Assembly (NCBI GenBank): GCA_018524725.1
Contig: JAEUWP010000335.1
Location: 124,001-188,000, forward strand
DNA: 64,000 nucleotides
Source: Podaxis mareebaensis
Lineage: Eukaryota; Basidiomycota; Agaricomycetes; Agaricales; Agaricaceae
Direction of reading: 5' to 3'
Shown here: piece after piece, positions 47,440 through 58,099 of the stretch
Numbering within the stretch: position 1 is the stretch's first letter
Layout: each line of letters starts with the position of its first letter
The notes under the pieces: generated by a model
Database searches by the model: none
The model's input: only the letters and a program-made list of their open reading frames with translations
Told to the model about the DNA's origin: nothing
Translations under genes and position numbers: made by a program

Positions 47440-48115
47440 TACTTTCCTCTTCCCATAGCTCTCGTGCAGTGGTCCCCGCTGCGCTTGATCTGCACGACGA
47501 GGGGTTGTTTGGTTGCTTCTTAAGCTGAATTATACCCTTTTTGGTCTTTGAACCCCCTTGCAAACTCCAATCCCTCCGGTATTCATTTGCTGCTTTTATG
47601 TGACTGTCAGACATAGTGGTCGATCCGATAAACTACCCAAAGGAAGGAAATATCATCCATTGGGGCACGTGCGGACTCGGTTGTGGACCGTCCTCATTGC
47701 ATTTCTGAGTTTGATGTTGAACGACCCTATCTTTTGTATACTTTTGTAGCTAGCCTGAATAATTTTTTTCTCCCTAGCGCTACATGGCAAGTAGCGTTAG
47801 GGTCTTTTTGTCCAGCGCCTCGTGGTGACCGCCGCTCCCTCCCGCCTGACGCTCCTCACAGGGAAACAGGGTCTACAGTATCAGGGACTGGTATATACAG
47901 GGCTTAGTCTGCCCGTCTATCAAGTATGAGGAACTGCTTAGGGTTAGAGAGATCTGTACACTATTGTTTACTTATCTCGTTACCATGACCGTGAGATGCC
48001 GCGTCATAGCACCTTACCCTGAAATAGACCCGTTTGACCGTTCACCGCCGTCTACACATTGACCGAACTGCACGCAGCGCCTTGAGGACTATCCCCTTTG
48101 TCCAGACATTGGGTC
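47440..48115. other. Intergenic between the SVIP-like gene and GPI2
   Basis: These 676 bp contain a strong hairpin (47772-47802) and a CACGTG at 47666-47671. The rest is presumably the 3' UTR and GPI2 promoter. Open frames of 60-75 codons have no recognisable similarity. Confidence 0.5.
47772..47802. repeat. Inverted repeat: 12-bp stem, 7-base loop
   Basis: CCCTAGCGCTAC (47772-47783) pairs with GTAGCGTTAGGG (47791-47802) through one G-T wobble. The loop is ATGGCAA, and T-rich tracts lie on both sides (AATTTTTTTC before, TCTTTTTG after). The stem could act in RNA or as a protein site. Confidence 0.6.
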
Positions 48116-49229
48116 ATGAAGCCTGGTGAGATCAAATGGGAAAAGGTCCTCTGGAAAACGCAGGGATTTGAGGACAACTATATCCATCCTCAGTATTTTC
48201 TAGAGTCCTTGAGGAAAAATCGTGAGTTAATGCATGTTATTTTGGCAATTAAATGTTCACCCTCCTATTTCTGTAGCTAATTTCAAGCCTTACACCTATT
48301 GGTCGCTAGTTACCCTCACATGCGCGATAACCCAGCATGTATCGTCGATTTTCATATTTCTAGGTATTTTCCTGCGGTTAAGAGAAGGATCCCTCAACCC
48401 GCGCGGTCTACTATGGTCTTCCATAGGCGCCTTCTGCGTCGGCTATGGCTGTTGGACCTTTCTAAATACCAGGAGAGCCACAGATCCTCCTAGTGACCGC
48501 AGAACCACCGTGGAAAAGCGTAAGATTCCAGCCGCCCACTATCCACTTCTATTCCAATGCTTCCCGACAGATCTAAAGACTCTGAAGTCTTCAATACTAG
48601 TCTTCTTGGCACTGATGTCTCTCGCTCCCGTTCTACGAACTCTGACCGCTGCCACATCCTCAGACTCAATCTGGGCATTGTCCGCAATCCTCTTTTTTCT
48701 AAACATCCTTTTAGCCGATTACAGTGTCATGCCAACAAATGAACACGGACAAGAACGGTGAGAAACTCGGGATCCACTTCTCCCATGGATTGGTGCTAAC
48801 GGTGGCCGACATGTGGGGATATTTACTCCAACCAATTCAGCCTCTCCTCGGTCTTGTCGATGAATGCGGCGATATCCGGCTCTGTTGTGCTAGCATCCCG
48901 CCTATCCACAGATATGTCCGTGCTGGCCCTCGTTCTCTGTTCAGTTGTCGCCTTCGCCTTTTTCCCCCTGCTCCGCCGACTGATTCAGGTGAGTTTACCA
49001 CATCATTTCATATCGTCCCCTTAAAACGGTCCGTTAATTGTCTCCTCACGTTCTTTAGGGAACATCCACACTTGCTTGGGTAACTCTGACATTTGCGTTG
49101 AGTGCCTCCGCAGTTGCGCTTGCCGCATATATCTCAGACACATTCACGTACCTTTGCTCCTGCACGCTGGTTATTGTCACTTTTGTGGCACCTGCTATAT
49201 TGATGTGGGCACAAAAATTCAAAAAGTGA
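48116..49229 (+). CDS. GPI2: GPI-GlcNAc transferase subunit GPI2 (PIG-C)
   Basis: This is a multi-pass ER subunit of the complex that makes GlcNAc-phosphatidylinositol, the first step of GPI-anchor synthesis. The exons are 48116-48221, 48276-48757, 48841-48988 and 49059-49229. The start encodes MKPGEIKWEKVLWKTQGFED, with the family's W-x-K-V-L-(W/Y) opening. The splice gives LRKNPNFKPYTYWSLVTLTC. Then follow the hallmark SSILVFLALMSLAPVLRTLT and TAATSSDSIWALSAILFFLN, with LADYS next. The C-terminal part encodes LSSVLSMNAAISGSVVLASR and further helices, ending MWAQKFKK. About eight membrane spans are expected. The total length of about 300 residues matches yeast Gpi2. All four exon joins keep the frame. 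Confidence 0.93.
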
Positions 49230-49657
49230 ATTGAGGTTTTGATAACTGTTAGACTCACTTGCTTACTTGTGCTGTTCTAGCGAAATTCGAGGGCCTTGGG
49301 ATGTTGCCGTTCCCATTGTAAACTAGGCAGATATGTAGATCATCAAGTCGGCGGACTTAGCTTCCATTCAAAATTGTCGAAGGAAATTTATTGGTAATGC
49401 AATATCAGTACCTATGGGATCGAGATATATACAGCAAGATAATATTATTTGTACAAAACCAAAGGCTCTACAGAGCTAAGACGTAGGATAATCTGGATAA
49501 TGCACAGCGCGTACTGTGTCTAGCGAAAAGCACTAAAGCATGTCGTCATTATAGTAGTAATACACCGTTCCTCCATACAAGGTTATAAAAGAAACCAGGC
49601 GAAAAAGCAATGCAAGATGCAACAAGTAGTATAGGTAGAAAGAACGTGCAAGGTTCT
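49230..49657. other. Intergenic between convergent GPI2 and bZIP genes
   Basis: This contains the 3' regions of both genes and is A/T-rich around 49380-49460. No coding sequence or repeats were recognised. Confidence 0.5.
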
Positions 49658-51169
49658 TCAGTGTTCTTGGGTTTGATGACTCAAGTCGAGGTCATCGTCC
49701 TGGCTCTCTCGTCGCCGATGGCCAAGGCCAATACCACGAGCCTCCAGGACGTCGTGTGCAACGCGAGCAGCGGTTTCTGTCGACCTTTTGGTCCGCGTGC
49801 GTGTGCGTCTCAAAGCGCCGAAAGCCTGAGCTTTGATGACCGCAACAGTGCATGATAGTGCGGGTGCAACTGGGGAAGGCGATCGGGAAGAGCATAAAGG
49901 AATGCTTCTACGTGAGCGAAGGCGAGAATTGGAGTATGAAGCAGAGTCACCGTCACTACTGCCACGTTCTAGCTGTGACTCATTGGCGCTCCCCGGTCGA
50001 GCCAAATGCAACACTGGGCGGTCAGGTATCGAGATCGGTTGTCGAGGCCCGAGGCGGTAGCGGACCGCATCCGTACCAGGCACGACAGAAATGTCTGCTG
50101 TACCCCCATGAAGGGTCATTTCGGCATTATGGGAGGAACGGCGAAATGTGTCCTGTGCGAGGGCGGGATCCGGGAACGTGTACTGGTAAGATGCAGATGG
50201 CATTGATGTCGATGATGCAGAACTCGGCGTCGAAGTTGGCGACAGCGAACGGCTCTCAGGGAACCGGTCACCATTGAAGGTGAAAGACGCGGCTTCGAAG
50301 TTGCCCAAGGTGAGTTTGGGATCGTCATTAGGGAAGCGCGGAATATAAGTCATCTGAGAGTTAGTCAGCATCGGGTTCGCATAAGGTGGAGGAGTCTGGA
50401 CATGGGCCATATTGGAGGGGCTTTCGTCTCTAGTAGTGCCCTGGCACCATGGAGGACGACAACCAGCGTGCAGCCCTGCTTATTGACCCTGAAACCGAGA
50501 AACAGTAATTGACCTTTTCAACCCTTTGGCCGAGACAATGAGACCCATCGCCGGAGACGTCGCTCTCGTTAAAGGACAACGTATTGGTGTTGGTCGTTGG
50601 AAATTCCTGTTGGTTATTGTATGCTGGTTGTGTTGCTGGTGTCTCATCAGAGGATCGGTAGGCCATGCCGTCGAGACCGTATTGCGCAAGTTGTGGGTTT
50701 CCCATCTGGGGACCGAGAGCATTGGGATGGGTATGGAGCGGCGAGAAGGAGGGAGATGATGCAATGTCGTCAGCATCTGGAGTAGGGCCAGCCCTTCGAT
50801 TCTCCCAAAGATCGCGCCAGAACCTGTCGCGTTCTCGACATTGGTGTTGAAGGCGAAGGATTTCTTGTCGTGCGTCTTGCAGTTCAGCACGCGACTCTCG
50901 CCAGGAGTCCTGCAATTGCAAGACTACGGATTCGAGGCTAGTAACTGGACACAACAGTTCAGTATAAATGATTGACACTTGACAAATAACGAAACCGAAC
51001 CTGTTTCTTCCAACGTGGCTATATAGTTAGCTCGACGAGCTCTGAATGCTGCTTGAGCATCTGCATTCTTCTTCTTGCGCAGAGCAATGTCGGACAAGCG
51101 AGAGTTGGCGTCGTCGGCGGGAGATTTGGGGTTGGCGGAGGAGGGGGAGGATCGGGGAGACTTGGGCAT
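49658..51169 (-). CDS. bZIP transcription factor
   Basis: This is a nuclear DNA-binding regulator. The start at 51169 encodes MPKSPRSSPSSANPKS. The basic region is LRKKKNADAQAAFRARRANY, containing the N-x7-R contact signature (Asn to Arg in NADAQAAFR). A 57-bp intron interrupts the domain exactly at EET/VTSLE, and the zipper continues LESVVLQLQDSWRESRAELQ with further heptads. A second exon carries Pro/Ser/Asn-rich sequence (about 50940-50515). A splice at about 50510 to 50432 joins QRDESPSNMAHVQTPPPYAN. The C-terminal half is Ser/Thr/Pro-rich with Arg patches. The protein is about 440 residues. I cannot assign it to a named regulator. No Cys-rich AP-1 redox box is visible. Confidence 0.85.
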
Positions 51170-51744
51170 GGTTGAAAGGAATGTCGAAGATGGAAGCGGT
51201 GGAAGGTGATTTAAAATGCCACGAAAAAAAGGAACTCAGAATAGTGGGCACGAGGAGAGAGGGTCCGCGGCCCTTGAAACGACCGCTGTGCTTAGCCGAT
51301 ATGGATAATTTAAGTTTGGACTGAAGGGGTGCGGCGCTCAGACTGACAGGGCTTTCGAGAAGCAGCATTTGGGGCCTGAAAGGAACTTGGCCTACGGCAA
51401 TTATCTCCATTGAACCCTACACGCCCTCTTCTTGGTCCAAATCCACACAAATTTTTACTCAGATCTATCTGTCGGTCAACTCCGGCAAATATCTTGTTTT
51501 TCGGCCTAGCAGGTCAGATCTGCCCCACCATCTTGGCTCTTAAGACAACGTGCCGAGCCTTGCGGTCCATTTCTCACCGCAATGTCCGTGAAATCATTTT
51601 AGCACGAATTAGAGCTAGAAGGCAAAAAGTCATGTCGGATACTGCTTTGGTTCCCAATTCATGATGCGATCGCACACCGGTTTCCAATGCCTCTTTCATT
51701 GAAGCCCGTTGATGAGGGTGACAGGAGGTGACTCTAGCAGGAAC
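51170..51744. other. Upstream region of the bZIP gene / APC4 downstream
   Basis: These 575 bp lie upstream of the minus-strand bZIP gene and past the APC4 stop. A plus frame of 84 codons (51410-51664) starts at TTG rather than ATG and has no partner exons, so it was not called. Confidence 0.5.
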
Positions 51745-54700
51745 TCATGATATCCTGCCATCATCCATAACTTCCATATCGTCCGCCTCTCCTTCCAAAT
51801 CAAAAGATTCCATCGACGTACCCGTGCTGTCAAGTACACAGGCCACCCGTCGCCCAACTCTACCATTGACTACCATCGAAAACCCTGGACTCCTGCCATT
51901 GCGAATGGCCCGACGTTTCTCCAAGGGACACGGAGTTGAGGCCAACTACGATGTACATCAGCTTAGTCTTTGCAAGATAGGGAATGCGCCTAACCTCGCC
52001 ATTTCTCCAAAGGTTCCTCGTCGTATTCATCAGATCTTCGCGGAATCCCTTTACGTATTTTGCGAGCTCCAATTCCTGATAGCCTACATCGACATAATTG
52101 ACAGTAGCTATAGATGCAGAGCCTGCGGATATTGTGCGTGATCAAATTAGTGCAAATGGCATCGATAGTACTCACTGCCAGCATCCTGAGACCGGTAAAT
52201 TATGACGAGGCTTTCATCGTCGAAAAAGTCGACTTCCAGCAAGTCGACCACTGTTCGCCCTTCATCCTCCGGCAAATAGCACTGGATGGCTCCAACGGAT
52301 ATTTCAGTTGGTAAAACGTTCTTTCCGGGCTCAAAGCGTAGGCGTGCCAATGCCACTGAGGCAGTAGGGTCAGCACAATATCTCATAGATGCCACAAACA
52401 AACTCACATAGTGTCCTATCTTCTGGGCACAAGCTCGTGAGGTATTGAGTCACACAACCTTCCTAATTAGGAAGACCATAAATAGTGTATAAGCCACCCC
52501 TCTTCGCCTCTCACCTTATTTGATGAAGTTCGTTCCCGGATTTTTTGGGCGTCACTCATTCGGGCCACATGCTCCGGTCGTGGAACATCAGACGCGATTG
52601 CGAGATGCTCGGTCGAAATGATAGCGGAGCGAGATGTTGCTGCTGCTGCACGAGCGAAGATGCGCTGACAGCGAATTGCCAATTCTTGTACTAAAGCGTC
52701 AAGATTCCGGTCAAGATGACTGAGATCTTTGCGAGTCCCGTTCTTGGAAATCCGATCAGCAATGTGTTCAGGGTGACGTAGATAACTTACAGCTTGCCAG
52801 TCTAATTGCCCAGGATCTCCTGCCACGTTGCGGATTTGTCCCAAAACAAGATTAATAGGACGTGTATCCTCCGTAGGAATCCCAAGATCACGAGGGGTGA
52901 ACTGAGGAACCGGCCCAATAAACCACTTGTCAATCGAACTCACAACTAGCCCCGACATGAGGTATGCATTGACTTCAAGAATGTCGTGTCGGGGGATTGC
53001 GTGGGCATCATTCGGGGAATTTGCATTCATAATCTCTGTTTAGAGACTCAGACGGGGGGCTTATTAGGATCGTAGTGTCTTACCGAATCTCAGCCACGAG
53101 ATGAATTCTCTGAATCGGGTGAATTCTTTGCGAGCGATTACTGATAACCAGGAAGCACAGGTAACGCCTCTAGTTGTAGAATCCAGCGTACTGGAGATAT
53201 CGTCGAATGATAGCTCAAAGACGCGGTACTGTGGTCTGGGTTGCTTCAGTATCATATCCATCAAGTATGGAACCGACCTACAGCAGAGACCAACCTTGAA
53301 TCTCTTCCAGAATTAAATGTAGACGTTGCAATGCTGGTGCAAGCTGTTTTTCTGCATAATCGCGCAGCTTCCCCAAAGACTCTGTCATAGAAGTTTCCCA
53401 TTTTTGAATGCTCTGTAAGGTGTGTCAGAGGCATGCTGATTGAGAATGCAATCAGTGGCTTACCCGCTCGCTCATTTGTTCGCCACTGCTGAGAAAATCA
53501 ACGAGGGAATCAGAGGCCCGACTCGTAACGAGGAGGCAAGTCAAGTCAAGGATGGCGGTGGGCTCATCCTCTATAATCTAGTCAGATAAGGCTTGTGATG
53601 ATTGCATGTGAACTAACGTACGACCGTATTGTTCTTTCTGCTTTGTCTCCAGTGAACGCACCCAACGAGGCCCCCATTCGCGCGCACCGCTATTCGTCCC
53701 GGACCCAAACCAGATGGATCGCATTTCTTTGACCACACGCATGGCGTACCAGGTCAAGTCCCGCGCTGCAGATGAGAGTTGGGAGAGGTCCCTGCAAAAG
53801 CGGCGCCTTAAAAGTGGAAGGTCAACCTGAACGCTACATAGGGTAGTGACTTCTCCGTGTTCGTGTGGTTTCGTTATATGTGCATAGAGAATCGACGGGG
53901 ATGGGGATGACGCCGTGCGCATGGAACGCACGGTCAGGCCGTTCCCGACCTTGATCCTGCCCAAGGTAAATGCGCCATCCTGGTACAGTGAAAGGCGGCC
54001 GTTGTTGTCGGCTACGACTAGAAGACTATCCTTATTTGTGATATCGGGCTCATCAGGAATGCCCCCGACGGCTGTAGGTTGGTGTCCTGGAGGGCAAATG
54101 GACGAAAGAAGCGGGTCTGACACAAGGGTAGGCCAATCACGAATGGTATCTGGAATTGTGTTTCGCTGAGGAACTCGTGTATAGGAACCTTGGAACGCAA
54201 ATATATCGGTAGCACTGCTTCGCCTGTGAGAATATCATTCGATGGAAATTCATGCCCCACTAACGTGACTTTGTCATAGTCCTCGGGAAGGCCGTCGAGC
54301 AGCGGGAGAGTTTTCAAAATCGAAAGAGAAGAACCTGTCTGTATATATATGCATATGAAAAGTCAACAGCAATGAATAGCGTATACTTACAACGAGCCCA
54401 TTTCTCTTGAAGATGTCGGGTATTGATGCTTGTGGGGTGGGGCGTTCGGTTTTGAACCACCAGATACCTGTAGCGGTTGCTTCTTTCTTGGTTTGTAGGA
54501 GGGGCTTTGTTCCAACAAGCAGGGCCAGCATCTTCTTGCCATCCTGTATAGAGTGAACAGAAACATTTGGTGGGTCATAAAGTACAGCTACGCTCTGTCC
54601 TGCCTTGAAATTAGGTCGGTGTTGTGAATATTAATTAAAGGCCTACCATCCGGGCTCCAAGCTAAATCAACTATATGCGCACTATCTACATCTTCTCCAA

Positions 54701-54878
54701 CTTCGACTTCCCATATCTTTGTTCCCTGAGTCGTATTCCAAAGGCTGATGCGATCCAATGATCCCAGTCTCGATATGAGGATCACCAAGTCCTTGTCTGG
54801 ACAACATGACGTCGGGAGAACGCGACATGGCGACGGTATCTGGAATGCTGCGAGGGTACTGAACGCGGTTGTCGACAT
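51745..54878 (-). CDS. APC4: Anaphase-promoting complex subunit 4
   Basis: This is a scaffold subunit of the APC/C ubiquitin ligase that drives mitotic exit and anaphase. The start at 54878 encodes MSTTAFSTLAAFQIPSPCRV. The N-terminal WD40-like domain shows ISLWNTTQGTKIWEVEVGED and HIVDLAWSPDGRPL, the Apc4 WD40 signature. The middle helical domain (about 54100-52470) includes VVKEMRSIWFGSGTNSGARE and, across 53260-53060, the family block KEFTRFREFISWLRF. The C terminus encodes LPEDEGRTVVDLLEVDFFDD and ends in NGRVGRRVACVLDSTGTSME, followed by an acidic tail. The protein is about 800 residues in around 15 exons. It diverges from DRS1 with 211 bp between starts, where a CACGTG lies at 55009-55014. 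Internal exons between 53.1 and 52.0 kb are approximate. Confidence 0.88.
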
Positions 54879-55089
54879 TATTATGGACTAACGAGTCCAG
54901 GCGCTACGTTGTAAGAGGGTTGCGGGCAGCACTTATTAGTTCAGCTAAGATGCATACAACAAATAATCTTGAGAGGACGCTCCGGGACGCAGTTCATATA
55001 ACTTAGGTCACGTGTTACAAATTTCGAGTGCTATAATATTATCCTCCTGAGCGCTAGCAGTCATTATTTCACCTCTCAAACAAACGAAA

Positions 55090-57717
55090 ATGGCCCAGGA
55101 CTATATCATGACTATAGAGTCTGATGACGAGGATTCATCAGGGAAAATCTCTTCCAAAACAGAACAAGACGGTGTTAAACTCGACCCCGGATTCGTTTTC
55201 GACTTTGCTGGTGATCCCTACCTGGAATTTGGAAGCCATATACAGACAGAGGACCTTGTCAAGTCGGGCTCAAAGCCAGTACGTTTCCATTGGTTTTCCT
55301 CATGATTAGGTTAGTTTATGCATTCCTAGGCACCGATTTCTGTGGACGACATCATTGCCCGACATCGTTTGAATTCAAAGAGGAAGAGGACTGAAATGGA
55401 AGGATACAGTGAAAACGAGGGCACATGGGGAAAAGATGAGGATGAGGATGAGGGTGAGGGTGAGGATGAGGATGAGGATGAAGACGAGGATGAGGATGCA
55501 AGGGAGGATGAAAATAAAGAGGATAGTGAAGTTGACGATAATGAATCCGGTCGATCCGAAGGTGACTCGGATGGCGACCCACTCGCTACATCTGACGAGG
55601 ACGGAGATATTAAGGAAGAGAGCGATGAAGAGGCATCATCGGACGAGAGCGACTCGGATAACGAAACGCAAATGGAAAAAGATCGCAAGGCTGCATTTTT
55701 CGACCAAGAAACGTCTAATCCAAGTGAAACGCATAGCTCTTTCTTGACAATGAACCTATCACGACCAATCCTAAAAGCGTTGACAAGTCTTGGCTTCAAC
55801 AAACCGACACCTATCCAAGCATCGACTATTCCCATTGCATTGCTAGGAAAGGACATTGTCGGGAACGCCGTCACTGGTTCTGGCAAAACTGCTGCGTATA
55901 TAATACCGATGATCGAGCGTTTGTTGTATCGGGAGAGAGGCAAGAAGGCTGCAGCAACACGTTGTCTGGTTTTAGTACCCACTCGAGAATTGGCCGTCCA
56001 ATGCTACGAGGTGGGGATGAAATTATCAGCCCATACCGACATCCGCTTTTGCCTTGTTGTAGGTACGAGACTTCTTTTTTATGCACTCGAGGGTTACACT
56101 CAGTTGTGCAGGTGGACTATCTCTCAAAAACCAGGAAATTACTTTGCGCTCGCGTCCTGATGTTGTTATCGCCACACCCGGTCGATTAATTGACCATATC
56201 CGCAATTCTCCTTCTTTCTCTCTCGACGCGCTTGACATCTTGATCCTTGACGAAGCCGACAGAATGCTATCGGAAGGTTTCGCAGACGAGTTGACGGAAA
56301 TTATCAAGTCCTGTCCACAGTCCCGCCAAACCATGCTTTTCTCGGCCACAATGACCGACTCTGTAGACGAGCTCGTTCGGATGTCGCTTAACAAACCAGC
56401 GCGACTATTCGTGGATCCCAAACGCACTACAGCGCGTGGTCTCGTTCAAGAGTTTGTGCGTGTACGGGCTGGGAAGGAAGCCGAGCGTTCAGCAATGCTG
56501 ATCACCCTCTGCAAGCGCACTTTCAAGCACCGGGCAATCATCTTTCTTCGTAGCAAAAAGTTGGCGCATCAGATGCGAATCGTATTTGGTTTACTCGGAA
56601 TGAAATGTGAAGAGTTGCACGGTGACCTCTCTCAAGAACAGGTAAACCCCATTTATTAGCTAAAACACCTGAAGCTGACGCGTACTGAAAGCGTTTAAGA
56701 GCCCTGCAGCTCTTCCGTGACGGCGCCGTTGATTACCTTATGGCCACGGATCTTGCAGCACGCGGTTTAGATATCAAAGGCATTGAAACAATTATCAATT
56801 ATGATATGCCAACCCAACTTGCGCAATATCTGCACCGAGTAGGACGAACTGCTCGTGCTGGAAACAAAGGACGGTGCGCATCAAAACAGTTTCGTAACGA
56901 CGTAACAACATACTCAAATACCTGTAGATCTGTGACGCTAGTTGGAGAAGCGGACAGGAAGATGCTCAAGGCCGCTATCAAACATGCTGCTGCCGAGGAC
57001 CAAGTTCGCCATCGTGTATTACCCGCCGAGGTGGTACAACATTGGTCGGATAGGCTCACTGAACTGAAGGACAAGATTTCTGAAGTTCTGCGCGAGGAGA
57101 AGGAGGAGAAGCAGTTGCGTCAGGCAGAAATGGAAATCAGGAAAGGACAGAACATGGTTGAGCACCAAGATGAGATATTCTCTCGCCCTGCTCGAACATG
57201 GTTCCAGACGGGTAGGGAAAAACAAACCGCTCAAGGTATGGTCTGTTCCTATCTCAACCCTTACACAAAAATGACCCTTGCTAGCTATCAGCAAACAGGA
57301 ACACGAGCAAGGGCTTAAAGCGTCTAGGCAGCCCAAAGTTGTGGCAGATGTGAATAGGGTAAGAATGTCCTCTATGATTGATTTCACCTCTACCTGCTTA
57401 CCCCTGATCTTTAGCCGAAACGCGATAAACACTCTGGCCTTTCACGTAAAGCCAAAAGACGAAAGATGGCAATAGAAGCGGACAAGGAATCAGGGGATAG
57501 CAAGATGATTAATGCTGCCATTCGCTCAGCCAAGAAGGCATCTCGTCCTACTAAGATTGGCCTTCCTGAACCGGCCAGACCCAAGCCAAAGAGCGCACCA
57601 AAAAAGTCCAAGAGTTCTTTCGATCAAGAGCTCGGCGGACATGCTGCTAAAAAGCCTTCCAAGTTTGGACCGAATTCATTGAAAGGTAAGAACCGTAGCA
57701 GGAAGCGCAAGCCGTAA
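55090..57717 (+). CDS. DRS1: DEAD-box RNA helicase DRS1 (ribosome biogenesis)
   Basis: This is a nucleolar ATP-dependent RNA helicase for 60S subunit assembly (DDX27/Drs1). ATG 55090 begins MAQDYIMTIESDDEDSSGKI. A long acidic Glu/Asp tract follows (55436-55650). The helicase core shows the Q motif (NKPTPIQ), motif I (AVTGSGKT), Ia (PTREL), Ib (TPGRL), II (DEAD in LILDEADRM), III (SAT), IV-type IIFLRSKK, V (ARGLDIKG) and VI (HRVGRTARAG). The C terminus is a charged helix (EVLREEKEEKQLRQAEMEIR) and a Lys/Arg/Ser-rich basic tail ending NRSRKRKP. Introns of about 45-60 bp occur near 55280, 56062, 56641, 56874, 57237 and 57360. The family length (about 780 residues) fits. Drs1 is preferred over other DEAD proteins because of the acidic N terminus and KQLRQAEMEIRKGQN block. 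Confidence 0.93.
55436..55499 (+). repeat. DRS1: Coding GATGAG-type hexanucleotide repeat
   Basis: Ten or so imperfect copies of GATGAG/GGTGAG encode the acidic Glu-Asp tract of the Drs1 N terminus. The purine-rich repeat is prone to length change, yet it stays in frame. Confidence 0.7.
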
Positions 57718-58099
57718 TTATGCGCGTCACGTACACAATCACTATTGTCATCATATTACTATGCAGTCGTCACTACTTCGAATGATATTCCCCTACATGA
57801 TCAGACGACAATGAGAGCGTCAAAGCCGAACAATTATCACAACGAATCAAGGGTATAATTAGGTCATAAAAATTCGGCAAGCGGAACTTGAAAGAATGTA
57901 GAACAATGGACGGATTCCAATGTGAAGGGATTATAAATGACGTCAAAGGAATGACATGAATTCCGAACTCGAGGATCACTGAGGATCAGGGAAGTGAGTG
58001 CGTGGGTAAGGAGATATGAACATGCAAGGTAGCCAAAACGTGAGATGGAAGCAAGTGTTCACGAACCACACAGAAGAATGAGATAGTGAAGGGATCCCA
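57718..58099. other. Intergenic between convergent DRS1 and RasGEF genes
   Basis: These 382 bp contain both 3' regions. Nothing else was recognised. Confidence 0.5.

Noticed and set aside
51410..51664. 84-codon plus frame between bZIP and APC4
   Set aside because: It begins at TTG, has no upstream ATG in frame, no family resemblance and no splice partner.
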